Notes under the pieces: generated by a model
Seen by the model: only the letters and a program-made list of their open reading frames with translations
Database searches by the model: none
Told to the model about the DNA's origin: nothing
Position numbers and translations under genes: made by a program
Origin: Doryteuthis pealeii
Taxonomy: Eukaryota > Mollusca > Cephalopoda > Myopsida > Loliginidae
NCBI GenBank assembly: GCA_023376005.1
Contig: CM042152.1
Coordinates: 76,624,012-76,688,011, forward strand
DNA: 64,000 nt
Direction: 5' to 3'
Part shown: positions 30,097 through 43,994 of the stretch, piece by piece
Layout: each line of letters opens with the position of its first letter
Numbering within the stretch: position 1 is the stretch's first letter

Positions 30097-30329
30097 GATG
30101 TGGCCTAAAGTCGGTATCAGCCAAACAGCGAGGGAGTATATTATCCCCTTTTCACTAGCGCTAGACCAAGGAGATTGTTTTTAGCCTCTAGGGAGGAGCG
30201 CTACACTTACCATCAGCTCCTCACTTTACTGCACAGCTCCCTGTGCTACTCATACACTGAGTTGGTGAGGGCCGGTATCGAACCAGGAACCTTGATGTTC
30301 CCAGCTGAACACTCTACCGACTGTGCTAA
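30097..30329 (-). mobile_element. SINE family B, minus orientation
   Basis: Reverse-complement partner of 29779-29978, only about 120 bases away. Confidence 0.8.
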
Positions 30330-30507
30330 TAAAATCAAAGGATTTAATTTACAATTCATTAGTCGTAAATGTTCCACAACGATCTAGTATCCAGTTACTA
30401 GAATAACTCGGTTTATTTCTACGCTTAACTTATAGAAGTGGTCGTTAAACCCAAAATCTTATCACTTCCTATTCATAGAATTTATGCTATAAATATTCAG
30501 AAAAATA

Positions 30508-30662
30508 GCGCTAATACCATTGGGAAAGGTATGTATTCAACTATTCTCCTGCCAGCTATGGGTAAATAGTAGGACAGACTAGGCTCTTTAACCTTGGTGT
30601 GGCAACCGGTATTGGAGAAAGAAAACTGAATTCAAACCTGTTAAACTCCACTTAAGTACATA
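30508..30662 (+). mobile_element. SINE family A, head truncated
   Basis: 'gctaataccattgggaaagg' to 'aaacctgttaaactccactt'. Confidence 0.65.
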
Positions 30663-30806
30663 CTGGTCATTGTCAAAAGAGCACATCTCCCTTGAAATAA
30701 ATCAGCACATCCGTCACCACATTCCTGTTAGGACCATCTCTTTTTAAAACTACTCCTACTTTAAACTAAGCTTAATAGTAGAGATAATTTTAGGTCTACC
30801 ACTCCC

Positions 30807-30843
<37 letters not shown>
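30807..30843. repeat. (GA)n microsatellite
   Basis: Purine array ~290 bases upstream of the WFS1 start; GA tracts can act as GAGA-factor sites, but this is inference. Confidence 0.9.
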
Positions 30844-30846
<3 letters not shown>

Positions 30847-30949
30847 CTCAGAAGAGATTGAGTCATCAACTGCATTAAAAATGAGAAAACTTATACGAGT
30901 CCGTATTTTGTTTTCTCCATCAGTCGCTTCATGTTGCTTTATGCAAGCG

Positions 30950-31131
30950 CCAGACGGTTTTCACCAATTTTAGAATTGAAAGTGATTCTTTTTTAGGTGG
31001 GCGATACTTCCAATGGAAACGCGTACTTTGTCCTGTTGACTGAGTTGGAGTGTGGGGGGAGGGGAGTCATAGAGTTATCTGCCCTTGCTATCTCTTTGCA
31101 CCCCACCCAGTAGCCGCTGCGCAACAGGACG
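30950..31131 (+). promoter_or_regulatory. Probable WFS1 promoter / 5' UTR
   Basis: The sequence just before the ATG is less AT-rich than its surroundings, with CCCACCC and GGGGGGAGGGG blocks that could bind Sp/KLF factors. A (GA)n microsatellite lies upstream. No TATA box is evident, and the transcription start cannot be placed. Confidence 0.35.
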
Positions 31132-31159
31132 ATGGACCCAGAGCCTGCAAAAAACCCAG
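31132..31159 (+). CDS. WFS1: WFS1 exon 1 (28 coding bases)
   Basis: Encodes MDPEPAKNP plus the first base of a Glu codon, then CAG|gtaagccc, a strong donor. The ATG has A at -3 and G at +4. It is the only start I see upstream whose donor phase restores the exon 2 frame. If wrong, translation could begin at the in-frame ATG near the start of exon 2. Confidence 0.6.
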
Positions 31160-34100
31160 GTAAGCCCGTTTATTTGGTTTTTACTTTTTAATAATAATAA
31201 AAAAACAATTATTAACAGGAAGAGGCCTCAAAAGCACAGCAAATATATGTATTAGAATATTGGATTTATTCATTTATTTCGGTGGTTATTTGACGTGGTT
31301 AATGGTGTATTCCCTGAGGAATGAGAATAGAGAGACACATGCCTGAACCGTCCTAAAAGGGGAATGCCGAAGGAAATGGACACTTTGTTTCGCAACCCAC
31401 AGATATATGCGTACCGTAAGGGTTTCTCGCTAATTAAAGTCAACTTTGTTTCGTATTTGAGACTGTTGGGTGGCAAATAAATCTCGAGACTTCCATTTAA
31501 TTGCATTTTTTTCTTCTTTCCTTTTCGTTGTTGTTGTTCAAGTATTGAGCTGAGTTCATATAGTGTATACACTCACACGTGATTGTGATGCAGTTCGTAT
31601 GAAAAGTAACTGGTGCAAGCTATAAATGTTAATATATTTTGGGTGTGGTTTAGGTAGAATAACACTAGCATTATAGAAAAATATAAAACTTTCCTGTACA
31701 ATCTGCCACCATTTTTTATAGATCTTTTTTTTAAATCCAATTTCCATTTTCATTATTTTTTTAACGGTCAGTTTAACAGTAACAGTAGAACCAGTGAAAC
31801 ACCAAAAAAAATTCGATGGTTCATTCTTTTAGTTATTTTTTTAAAAATTGTTTTATTTATTCATTTATCTATTGGGTGGGGTTCTGTGTGGTAATTAATT
31901 TTTTTTATTATTAATTTCTATTTACAACAATACAGTAGTGGTCCCATTTTTGGTGTCATCGATTTTTTGTGAAGTTTCCCCTACCCACCTTCTTTTAAAG
32001 GGAAGGAAAATAGAGAATATCCCTCACCTTAAAAATTGAGTAGTGTCCCAAGTTTTTGGTTAACTTTCAGAAAAAAAAGATGAGCACTGAAAGTGTGTGG
32101 GGGTGGGATGTGGTCACAAAAATTAATGACGTAAAAAAATGGGACCACGACTGTACCATTGTACTACTGTTTTTAGCAGCTGATGAGTGGGTCGGTGATT
32201 TTTAAATAACAAAAATATGGAAAAAATTGTTTTTTTTTGTTGATTTTTGTCCATCTGAACTAAATGATAAGAGTCTTAGGTACCACCAATTTTACCCTGT
32301 GAAATCCCCCCCCCCGCCTATATTTAACACAATGAAACCTGCAGAAAAATTAATATTTTCTTGAAAAACTGTTTTCCATTCGAAAGAAAAAACATTAAAC
32401 AAACTCCTGATGATTTTTTAATTTTTTTTTTTCAGCTTACGAAAATAATGAAAATTATGATTGAAAAGCAATGTTTTCATTTTTGCACTGTTAAATCAAC
32501 TGAAATTTAACGTAGCTAAAAACAAGTTACGATAAGAGGTTTTTTTAAAAATTCTATGAAAAATCAATTAATGGTCCGATTTTCACGAAAATTTCCATAA
32601 ATGTTTACCATTGGATGTAAATACATCTGAAATAGTTTTTTTCTAAAATATATTATGGGAAATAGTTTTTACGAGGTCCATAACCCCCCCTATTTTATTT
32701 TATGAGATAAAAAAATTGACGCGCTAGAAAAATTTTGTACTTTTTTTTCTATAAAGATAAGTCTGAATAACTATATCAATGAAATTGTATAACGTACCGA
32801 GCTATAGTTTTTTTTAAGGAAAAATTGATAAAATCGGAAATAAAAAGTGCAAAAAAAATGTCAATATTAATATTTGAAAACTTTTTTTTTGCTTTTGTAA
32901 TTGGTATGTACTATATTCTATTAAATTATCAAAAAAAAAAGTTTTTAAGAAATTGATTTTTAAGAGATTTTCAATCTTTTGTGTGATTAAATATTTTTAT
33001 TTTCTGCGTGAAATAAATTAATTTTTTTTTTCTGCGCTAAAAAATCGAATTTTTCACGGATATTTAAAAATATGATTTTTAGAATTCAGGTGAACTAAAA
33101 GTTGGTCTGATCCGAGCTCGATTAATAGCTTTAAAAGAATTTGTATTTTTTATTGTTGAATAGTAATGCATGGTTCTTAGAATATACGGAAGAGCAAAAC
33201 TGACATATTTGTTTTACAAAGAGACGAGACGCTTCTGAGTAACCGAAGTTTGTTTTTCTTTGGTCAAAAAAGTTAAATAAAATATTTTTTTACGCTATTA
33301 GAATAAAAAGTAAGTATATATGATTATTTTATCAGTTTTTCTCTTAGAAAAAATATTCAAATTTTCATTTTATTTCATTTTCGATTTTAAAAATTAATAC
33401 TAAAACCGAAGACATTTTTTTTTTACTTCAATTTCACTGTTAAATTTAAATTTTTTTCAAGTTTTTATTCATTTTAATACTAAATTTTAATATTAAAGAT
33501 TTTATTAATTTTAATACTAAATTTTGACTAAAAAAAAAGTATGTCCGTACAGTCAGCCATATGTATATAAACAATCGTAAGAGGGTAATAATATGTAATT
33601 TTTTTCTGTCTAAATTTCGGCTTGAAAATTACCCTTTCGCATGTAATACGGATAGGTTTATTTATTTTTTAAGATAACGATGTAATTTTTCCCAATCGGA
33701 TAATTTGATCTTTGAATTAACTGTTTTTCTTTGTAACAATCTTTACGGTCTTTAATTGTTTTTTACGAGATTTGATAAACAAAGTTCGGAAATATTTATT
33801 TCCGTTTTATTCAAGAAGGCCTAAACTGATCACGTGACCGAATTGGTGATCCCTGACGTGCATGTAACTGTAAGCTAGATATACCCAAAATTCGTCTGCT
33901 ACATTTTTTTAAAAAACGAATTAAAATTAATTAAATCTATTATTTAAGGTCAAAATTTTGTCTAAAACGATAAGTAGTAACATAATGAATATCATTACAT
34001 ATGCAATTTATTTTTAATACATTTAAAACGATTTTTTTGTCAATTTCGATCACGTTCGGTCATTAACGCTCTTTATAAATGGTATAAATAGCTTGTTTAC

Positions 34101-37100
34101 AAATTTAATGTAACATTGGCGATTGCAAAAAAATGTACCAAAAATCAGGGAATTATCTGATTTTAATGAAATTTTCAGTATTGATTTATCAATTAATGAA
34201 CTTTATAATACATCAGTTATTTTATTTCAAAACTTTAATTAAGTATTTTTGCTATGAAAAATTAATATTTAAAATTCATTTAAAATAAAAATATTCTGAT
34301 GTTAAGTTTAAAATGTTATATTTTTAGATTCTAGAAATAAATATTTATTTGATGCAAACCTTATTTTAGTCAAACAAAGTATAAGTTTTGAAGAAGAATT
34401 CTATTTAGCCCCCCCCCCCCCTTTTAAGCAGAAAAAATATCGATGTATAATTTTTTATTTTGTAAGATAATAGCCAATTAAATAATTATCGAAATGAGTA
34501 AAAAAGAAATCTCCAAAAATTTTTTATTTATTTTATTTTTTTTACATTTTATTTTCCGATTTTCGGTACTTATTTTCTCATTAAATATTCCCCTTAACAT
34601 TTTTTTTTTCTATTCACAACTTCGGTCTTTTATCTTTTTATTTCTACTGTAATTAGTATCAAACGCTGACCAATTCGTCGAGATTTTACGCCCCCCAAAT
34701 AAGGGGGGGGGGAATTAAGTGACCTGAAAAATGAGAAAGTTTTGAAATAAAATAAATAATGCATTATAAAGTTCATTCATTGATAAATCAACACTGAAAA
34801 TTTCATTAAAATCTGATAATTCCCTGATTTTTGGTAAATTATTTTCTGTAGGGGGGGGGATAAATTCATTTTGTCAAAATCGCATTTTAGGTCAATTTTG
34901 GGCATACCTGCTGTAACCCAATAAAAACGGCACGCCATAGCGGATCTTTTATTAGCGCAATACGCTGAAAATGCTCCAATTCAAATTTCGAGAATAAAAC
35001 TATTTCCAGTTCAATTATAAACTGAATGATTTTGTTGGTGGGGTCTTTGTTCCCGCTGAACGCCATTTTTATCACCCCCAACCTGCGACGATATGAATGG
35101 CTAATAATTATTAAAATCTTTCACTCACTCCTAAATAAAAATCGTCACTTTTTTACTGTTTAATTTAGTTCGTAAGAACTAATTGTGTTTATAATTTTTT
35201 TTTTTTTTTTTTAAATCAAACGGAAAATTTTCAGTGCCAAATTTATTTGTAGATTATTTTTTATTGGCAATGCCATTGCTAATAAAAAAATAAAATTGCA
35301 ATGCTTAACGCGCGTGTGCGTACCCACAGACAACAGGAATCCGGGGGGGGGTAAAAACTCTACCTTCATCAGTGTATTTCAGTATTTGTAAAGGCCGTGA
35401 AACTTAGTTGCATATATACAAACCTGAACACTCCTCGGTATAAATCGAGTTGCCATAGTAACTGCTTTCGTCTAAATGTTCCACCCCAGATTTTTTTATT
35501 GCTGGGTGACTGCTGATACACACACACTTGTTTATGGTGCATTTTTCTTTAAAAAACAAAAAACAAAACCACCCTTAGACAGCATCTGCTCTCTTTCATC
35601 TAAAAGTGATAAGGGTTGGGTTTATAGTCCGGTGCCTGATGCGCCCCTAAACAATTTTTAAAACCTTTCCTCGAGTCTTGTTTCCCCACATTAAACCGGT
35701 CCCGTGGCGGGAATCTGATAAAAGTCTTCTTAAAAAGAACTAGAATTCATCTTTATTTACTTGTTTCCTGTGTAATGTAGGCATTATTATTATGATGTTT
35801 GTGTTTAACGTTAAAAAAAATCGGATTTCCGGGATTAGGTTAAAAAAAATGAAGAAAAAAACAACAAACTGCAAATGATATTTGTGGTTTGTGATCAATG
35901 ATCATCACAATCAAATAAACAAATCTAAAGTCAACAAAACAAATCTAATGCTAATTGTAAAAAGCAATTAATCGTCATGTGATTTTGATTTAAAATGTTT
36001 TGATATTTAAAAGAAGCTCAACCATAAATGGTAATAATCACTGCATTTATTTATTTATTTTTTAGTAACTAACCTTTTATAATGTATTTAACTTATATAT
36101 CCTATCCAAATAGCATGATGGTATAATATTGCATTTTGCTTCTTTTTTCCTCCTCCTTCAAATATTTATTAAATTAGCATAAAGTTTTAGAGTTTAAAAG
36201 ATTCCTATGTATGTGGCTTTTTAAATTCAAGTAATTTTATTTAGAGAATGTAATAATTAATTTTTGTCTATCAAAATTAATAAGTGTGACTGAAAACAAA
36301 CTATCCATCCGTTACTTTGACGAAATATTTCTATTTGCGTCGTAATTAGACGAACACTAGGTACCACCAGACCGTTTAGGTCATCTTGATTAAAACGGAA
36401 ATAGATATTTCCGAACTTTGTTTATCAAAAATCTCGTTAAAAAAAGATCGTACACGGTTGTTACAAAGAAAAATAGTTAATTCAAAGATCAAATTATCCG
36501 ATTGGGAAAAATTACATCGTTATCTTAAAAAATAAACAAAACCTATCCATATTACGTGCGAAAGGGTAATTTTCAGGCCGCGATTTAGAGAGAAAGAAAT
36601 ACATATTATTACCCTCTTACAGTTATGCATCTAAGTACGGATGGGTGTAACGGACAAACTTTTTTAGCCAAATGTTTTATTAAAAATGAATAAAATCTTA
36701 AAAACTTTAATATTTAATTTAAAATTAAATGAATAAAAACTTGAAAAACTTTAATCTTAAAATTTCGCAGTGAAATTGACGTTAAAAAAATGTCTTCGGT
36801 TTTAGTATTAATTCTTAAAATCGAAAATAAAATGAAAATTTGAATATTTTTAAGAGAAAAACTGATAAAACAATCATTCAATATATTATTTTTATTCTAA
36901 TTGGTCGTAAAAGTTAAATAAAATATTTTTTTACGCTCAGAAAAACAAACTTTAGTTACCGAGAAGCGTCTCGTCATATGTCAGTTTTGCTCTTCCGTAC
37001 ATTCTAAGAATCACACATTACTATTCAACAATAAAAATTACAAATTCTTTTAAAAAATATTAATCGAGCACGGATCGGACCAACTTTTAGTTCACCTGAA

Positions 37101-38739
37101 TTCTAAAATTCATGTTTTTAAATATCCGTGAAATTTTGATTTTTTTCCACAGGAAAAAAAAAATATTTAATTTATTTCACGCAGAAAATAAAAATATTTA
37201 ATCACACAAAAGATTGAAAATCTCGTAAAAATTAATTTCTTAAAAAAAATTTTTTTTTTTTGACAATTTAATAGAATATAGTACATACCAATTACATAAG
37301 AAAAAAAAGTTTTCAAATATTAATATTATGACATTTTTTTGCACTTTTTATTTCCGATTTCATTATTTTTTCCTAAAAAAACTATAATTCGGTACGTTAT
37401 ACAATTTCATTGATATAGTTATTCAGACTCTTATCTTTATAGAAAAAAAGTACCAAATTTTTTTTCCACATCATTTTTTTTATCTCATAAAATAAAATAG
37501 GGGGTGATAGACATCGTAAAAAAATATTTCCCCTAATATATTTTAGAAAAAAACTATTTCAGATGTATTTACATCCAATGGTAAACATTTATGGAAATTT
37601 TCGTGAAAATCGGACCATTAATTGATTTTTCATAGAATTTTTTAAAAATCCTCTTATCGTAACTTGTTTTTAGCTACGTTAAATTTCAGTTGATTTAACA
37701 GTGCAAAAATGAAAAACATTGTTTTTCAATCATAATTTTCATTATTTTCGTATGCTGATAAAAAAATTAAAAAAATCATCAGGAGTTTATTTAATGTTTT
37801 TTCTTTCGAATGGAAAAAAATTTTCAAGAAAATATTAATTTTTCTGCAAGTTTCATTGTGTTAAATGTAGGGGGGGTAAATTGCACAGGGTCAAATTGGT
37901 GGTACCTAACGAACACTGAGCAAATTCATTAATGTCGTTTTTCTTTGGATAAAAGACAATATTTTTAGTTACACGCCATTTATATTCTATCATTATCACC
38001 TGATGATTATCGGAAAATCGCAGGCACGAGACGTATTTCTTTCACATGCAATCAAAATTATTGGTTAGGGAGGGTTAATATCTAAAATAATGTGTCAAGT
38101 TTTGTTTTGTTTTTTGTTTTTTTTTTTGGGGGGGTCACAATCTTACCCTAATAAAAAGAAAGTAATTAAAAAAAAGATGTCCAAAAATCCTGGGTTTTTT
38201 TTTGGGGGGGGGGCGTTTTTTCATTTTAAGTGAAATTGTAAATAATACGCCTTTAAAACATCAATTTTCTTTTCTTTTTTCTTCTTTCACTTAACTGCAA
38301 CTTTTAACTTAAGTGTTGCAGTGAAGTGGAAGAAAAAGTTTAAAATTTAAAGTTAGGACAATTGGTATCTCCACAATCGGGTCACGTGATCAGTTTAGGC
38401 CATATTGAATAAACAAAAGTAAATATTTTTGAACTTTGTTTTTTAAAAATCCCGCAAAAAAAAAAAGCAACGATCATACAGAGTTGTTACAAAGAAAAAA
38501 AGTTAATTCAAATATCAAATTATCCGATTGGGAAAAATTACACCGTTATCTTGAAAAATAAATAACAAACAGTTTGTTTTACTTGCAAAAGGATGAATTT
38601 TTTATGTAGAAACAGGGACTGTAAATTTACATATTATCTCTTTGACAATTATACATTTAAATGTATGGGTAGCTGTATTCGACATAATTGTTTTCTTGTG
38701 CAAGGTCAGTAATTGATTATTGGTTTTCAACGATTTTTG

Positions 38740-38770
<31 letters not shown>

Positions 38771-39266
38771 CTTTTTTGTGTGTGTGGTAGTTTCAGAATA
38801 ACTCCGGAATATTTTTTTAGTTGAACTTATAGTGTAACTAAAGCAAAGAAAAGACCATAAGTATTACAAATATTGTCAGTTTTGCTCTTCCATATATTAT
38901 AAGAATCAAACATTACTATTCAACACTAAAAAAAAACTCTTAAATTCTCTTTAAAATATTAATATATCGTGGATTGGACAAATTTTTAATTCACCTGAAT
39001 TCTAAAATTCAGTGTTATATCATATTTAAATATTACCGAAAAAATCGATTTGTACACAAAAAAAGATTTTTAAACATTAAAAAAACAAACAAATTATTTA
39101 AGCACAATAAAGATTTAAAATCTCTTAAAAATTAATTTCTTTAAAAAAAAAAATTTTCTTGACAATTTAATAGAATATAGTACATATCAACTAAAAAAAA
39201 AAAAAAGTTTTCAAATAATAATATTGACATTTTTTTAGAACTTTTTATTTCAGAATTTATGATTTC

Positions 39267-39299
<33 letters not shown>

Positions 39300-41812
39300 A
39301 AACTACTGCCTTGAATATTATACAAATCTTTTGATATAGATATTCATATCTTATCTTTATAGAAAAAAAGTAAAAATCATTTTTTCCGGTTCATTTTTTT
39401 TCATATCTCATAAAATAAAATAGGGGGAAGTAGACCTCATAAAAAAATCTATTTCCCCTAATATATTTTAGGAAAAAACTATTTCAGACATATTTACATC
39501 CAAAGGTAAATAGTTATGGAAATTTCTGTGAAAATCGGACCATTAATTGATTTTTCATAGAATTTCTTTTTAAATCCTCATGTCATAACTTGTTTTTGGC
39601 TAGTTAAATTTCAGTTGATTTAACAGTGCAAAAATGAAAACATTGTTTTTCAATCATAATTTTCATTATTTCATTTAAGATGAAAAATTTTTTTTTAAAT
39701 CATCAGGTGTTTTTTTGGTTTTTTTTAATGTTTCTTCTTTTGATTGGAAAAATTTTTTCAAGATAATATTAATTTTTGTGCAAGTTTCATTGTGTTAAAT
39801 ATAGTGCTGGGTAAATTTCACAGGGAAAATTGGTGTTACCTATAAGACAATGATGTCCATTGTCTTGTCCATATATGCAGAAAAATTTTTTTATCAGAAT
39901 CGTGTTACATTTTCTATCATTAGTCTTTAGAAAATATACTTTGAAAAAAATAAACAAACATCTGTACTCTGTACATAATCTAAGATAAAATAAATATTTA
40001 TTTATGAGATGTTTTAAAAAGAGTAAGACAAATCTAAATTTCCATTGTTTAATTTAAATCCTAAAAAGGTTTGCTTGCTAAAAATACAAATTTTGGGCGT
40101 GAAAAGCTAGATACTAAAGTATGCTAAATTTCAAAGTCCGGACACTGAATGTAAGATGACAGATTCCAATATTCGACCACAAAAATATGTTTTAATTCTC
40201 TCTCTCTCTCTCTCACATATACTTCTGCTAAAATGTGTAGTCATCATTTTATTTATGCCATTAAGAATGAGAAAAATTCTGACATCATCATCAAGTCATA
40301 CTGACTCTATGAGTCCTCGCTCTTGGCAAGTCCTCTGCACGGTATCCAGTGTCTTACAGAACTGATAAATGTAAACCTTTGCTGGTTGGCCAACACTAGT
40401 GTGTCATAAGGAGAACGTCACATATGAGTTTTCCCTTACTTCTCCAGCAGGGTCCAGTAGTGTTTGTGTGATTGGAAGTAAGTGGCTATACAGCTGCACT
40501 TTTTTTGTGGGATGCTGCTTCCAGGATTTGTTCAAGACAACAAAAAATCCTTGTATAGTTACTATCTTGTGTTTCTCTCCAAGCGTTTCATTAAAGTCCA
40601 AATAGTGCAGCCATACAGTAGCATTGACACGGCTACAGCTTGAACAAATTCTCACTGTATCAGAGAGATCAGATTACTATATGATCAATAATCTGGTGGT
40701 AGCTGTTAATGCCTTTCCTATGCATATATTGACATCATTTTCAATAGATGAGACCTTGGTATTTGAACTGGTCTACTAATTTCAGTGGCTTGCCATCCAA
40801 TATGGAGATGTCTCCATCTTGTTTAAAACACATGAACTCCATTTTATCTAAGTTCAGATAAAAGCCAATGCCTCTTGCAACCTTCTCTAGGCTATTCAGC
40901 AGAGATTCACCTTTCCTCTCTACATGGAGTTAAATGCCTTGAAAAAAATCTACAAATAAAAGATGTCTCAAGATCTTTTGGTCATACTCCTTTTGGTCAT
41001 ACTCCTTTGACAATTAGAAAAATAGTCAGAATCTGAGAAGTTGTGGATCAATTTCTCCAAAATTTGTTTTTGATTTTTCGTAAGAATCTTCTCAACTTCA
41101 GGTCAAATGCGATTAAGAAGGGCATCATAAACCTTAGCAGCTATGGCAATAAGAGTTATACCTCTGTAGTTCTTAGTGATTCCGAGGTCACCTTTCTTGA
41201 GGAATGAGAGAATGCAACCTTGCAGAATTTCTGATTTAATTTATTTGGCCTTGTTTTTTTTGGTATTTTTTTGTATGTTTTAACTAGTTCTATCTGAGCT
41301 TTCTTAAGTTGCTACACATTGGTGTTTGTCTTTTCTTATTACATAGGGATATTTTTTTTATGTTTCTCATTTTTCTCTAACTGCTTTTGACTCTCAGGGA
41401 ACTTTATATTTGGTTCTTTGTTTGGTTGGTGGTGATTAAAATTGTTTCTTACTGTTACTGAATAGTGATTGCATATATCACTATTGGCAAGTGAGGGTCA
41501 GTCATATACAGATTTACCAGTTTGCTTCTTATTTCTGCATAGACTCAGGCATACCTTTACTGAGATGATTCTGTGATCGGTTGGTACTCCTTCAAAATAG
41601 AGTGCAGTTTATTCACTTCTTGTTTATTAATATATAATTTAGTTATTCTTTTGAGTTATTTGAGTAGGTATAAGTCCACAGTTTACCCTTCTTTTTCTGA
41701 TAGTGTTTTGGCATACAAGCCTGTTCTCAAGAGAAAACTCGGCTAGATGTTCACCATTTCTTTTGGGAATTTTAAAAACTATTTTTGTTTTTGCCTATTT
41801 GAACATTTATTC

Positions 41813-41860
<48 letters not shown>

Positions 41861-43958
41861 TAGAACACTGTGTTTAGGAATGTGTCTGACTAGGGAAGAT
41901 TTTCTCAGTGTAAAATGAAGTGATGTCCGTTTCATCACGTACATTAGTGGGACTGTAGCATGAGGCAATTGATGTGCAGGAGTTGCCATATATTAAATGT
42001 AACACAAATTATTACCAGAGAATATATACCTTTTACGATTTATAATAGATGTTGAACAGTTTTACTTATGTGGTCTTTGTGAATTCCACAATCCTCAGAA
42101 ATATTACTGAAAGAAAATCCTCTTACCACACCCAGAGTCCTAATGGTAATATTTCATCTCATTAATACTGAGTAATGGTGGAAGATAAAGTAAAATAATT
42201 TCAAAGTACACTTTAACTACCATTTAAAAAAAGAAATACTCCTGTTAATTTTCTTTTGAAAAGACGATTCAATAACAAGGGATAGATATCTGCTAAATAT
42301 AAAACATTTATAGGAGTCAACAAAAAATCTCTTCATATCTAATACTTTTTTAGCTCTTTGCCTCCTTTAAGAAGATAAAGTAAAACAAATTCAAAGTCCA
42401 TTTTAACTGCTTAAACTGCATCTAAAGGTGGTGTAAGATTCAAGGTTATAATAATGTTATAACTTGTTGAAACAAACTCCGACAAGGGTGTTAAACATAT
42501 AACAAGATGGACTTTAATGCAGGCATATGGAAATGATACATAGTAGAGTTATATACATGTACATATAAAATATAGAAGGACTTAAAGATAGTCTATATGG
42601 TTGAAGTCACTTACTGACTTAGTCCGTATGTGGGGATTAGAAGCCCCCACGAGGGTGGGGTGTAGACACAAATGTCTAACCCATGTTGTTCAGCCCAAGA
42701 AGGAGAAAAGAGGATGAGAGTTTGAATCTGGTGGTCAAAACCGGGAACCCAGGGAGAAGATAACTCTTCCAGATCCAAGAGAAGACAATCCCCAACAGTG
42801 GTTCCAATTCTGGAGCCTCAGGGAGTGTGGAGTACTCCTTTATCACCATTACTCCCAGGTCCACTCAGAGTGGTAGTACCTGTTAGGTTCCCATCTATGG
42901 ATTAAATAGAAAAAATGAGTTTTATAAAATGTGTTAAAAATATTGAGTTAAAAAAAAAAAATTTAAATACCCATTAAGCATGAATAAAATAAGATGTCTT
43001 TGGCATAATATAACCCAACAAGGGTTGACATGCCATAAAATCCAACCAACTAACCATTTTAACTGCCATTAAAAAAATTACCCTGTCAATTTTCTTTTGA
43101 AAAGGTGATTTGATAACAAGGGATAGATATCTGCTAAATATAAAACATTTATATGAGTCAACAAAAAAGCTCTTCATATTCAATACTTTCTTAACTCTTT
43201 GCCTACTTTAAGCTGCTCATAGCAGCTCTCCTACTACTATGATTCTACCGTAAACCATTGGCAATGCCTCTCGCACAGTGTCCCTTGTTTAAACTGAAAA
43301 ATCACTACATGAACACCCCTGCTATCTTTTGTTTTGTCTGTGAACAAAGCCTGAGACAGGTACTTGATCCTTTTGCAATAGGAAACCATACAGGTAAAAA
43401 AAAGAGTTAATTGCAATCTTGTTACTGTATGATATTACTTTCTAGTAATAACAACAATTCAAATATCTTAAACAAAAATAAGAAAAACAACTGTATGGAT
43501 CCTTCGAGCGACAAACTAAGGAAATTGCTCATGAGATGATCTGGTCATGACTAAGAAGTAAAAATGTGAAGAGAGAAACTGAATCTTTTTTAATAGCATC
43601 AAAAAATAATACCATAAGAACTAATTATGTCCAAACAAAAATTGATAATACACAACCAAATAGCAAGTGTAGGTTATATGGTGACAGAGATGAAACAGTT
43701 AATCACTTAAGTGAATACAGCAAACTGGCACAAAAGGAGTACAAGTTAAAACTAGTGTGAAAAACTTGCAAAAATTAAAATATCATCATCCTAGTTTAAG
43801 AACTCTGTGTACTATTTTTCCTGAGGTAGTTTAAGTGGGTAAGAGTTTTACTGTTCAGTCGATTTGTTCTCATAGCCAATTCAATGGTGAAACTTGCTTG
43901 TCCAGTTGTCCACTCACTGTTTATCATTTGTTTTATTTTGTCCTTTTGTGGCCAATGC

Positions 43959-43994
<36 letters not shown>

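Noticed and set aside
31270..31572. 100-codon minus-strand open frame in WFS1 intron 1
   Set aside because: No recognised domain, no splice partner or poly(A) signal placed; kept only as a note.
40404..40655. Intact reverse transcriptase
   Set aside because: Stops and frameshifts between consecutive conserved blocks and large deletions.
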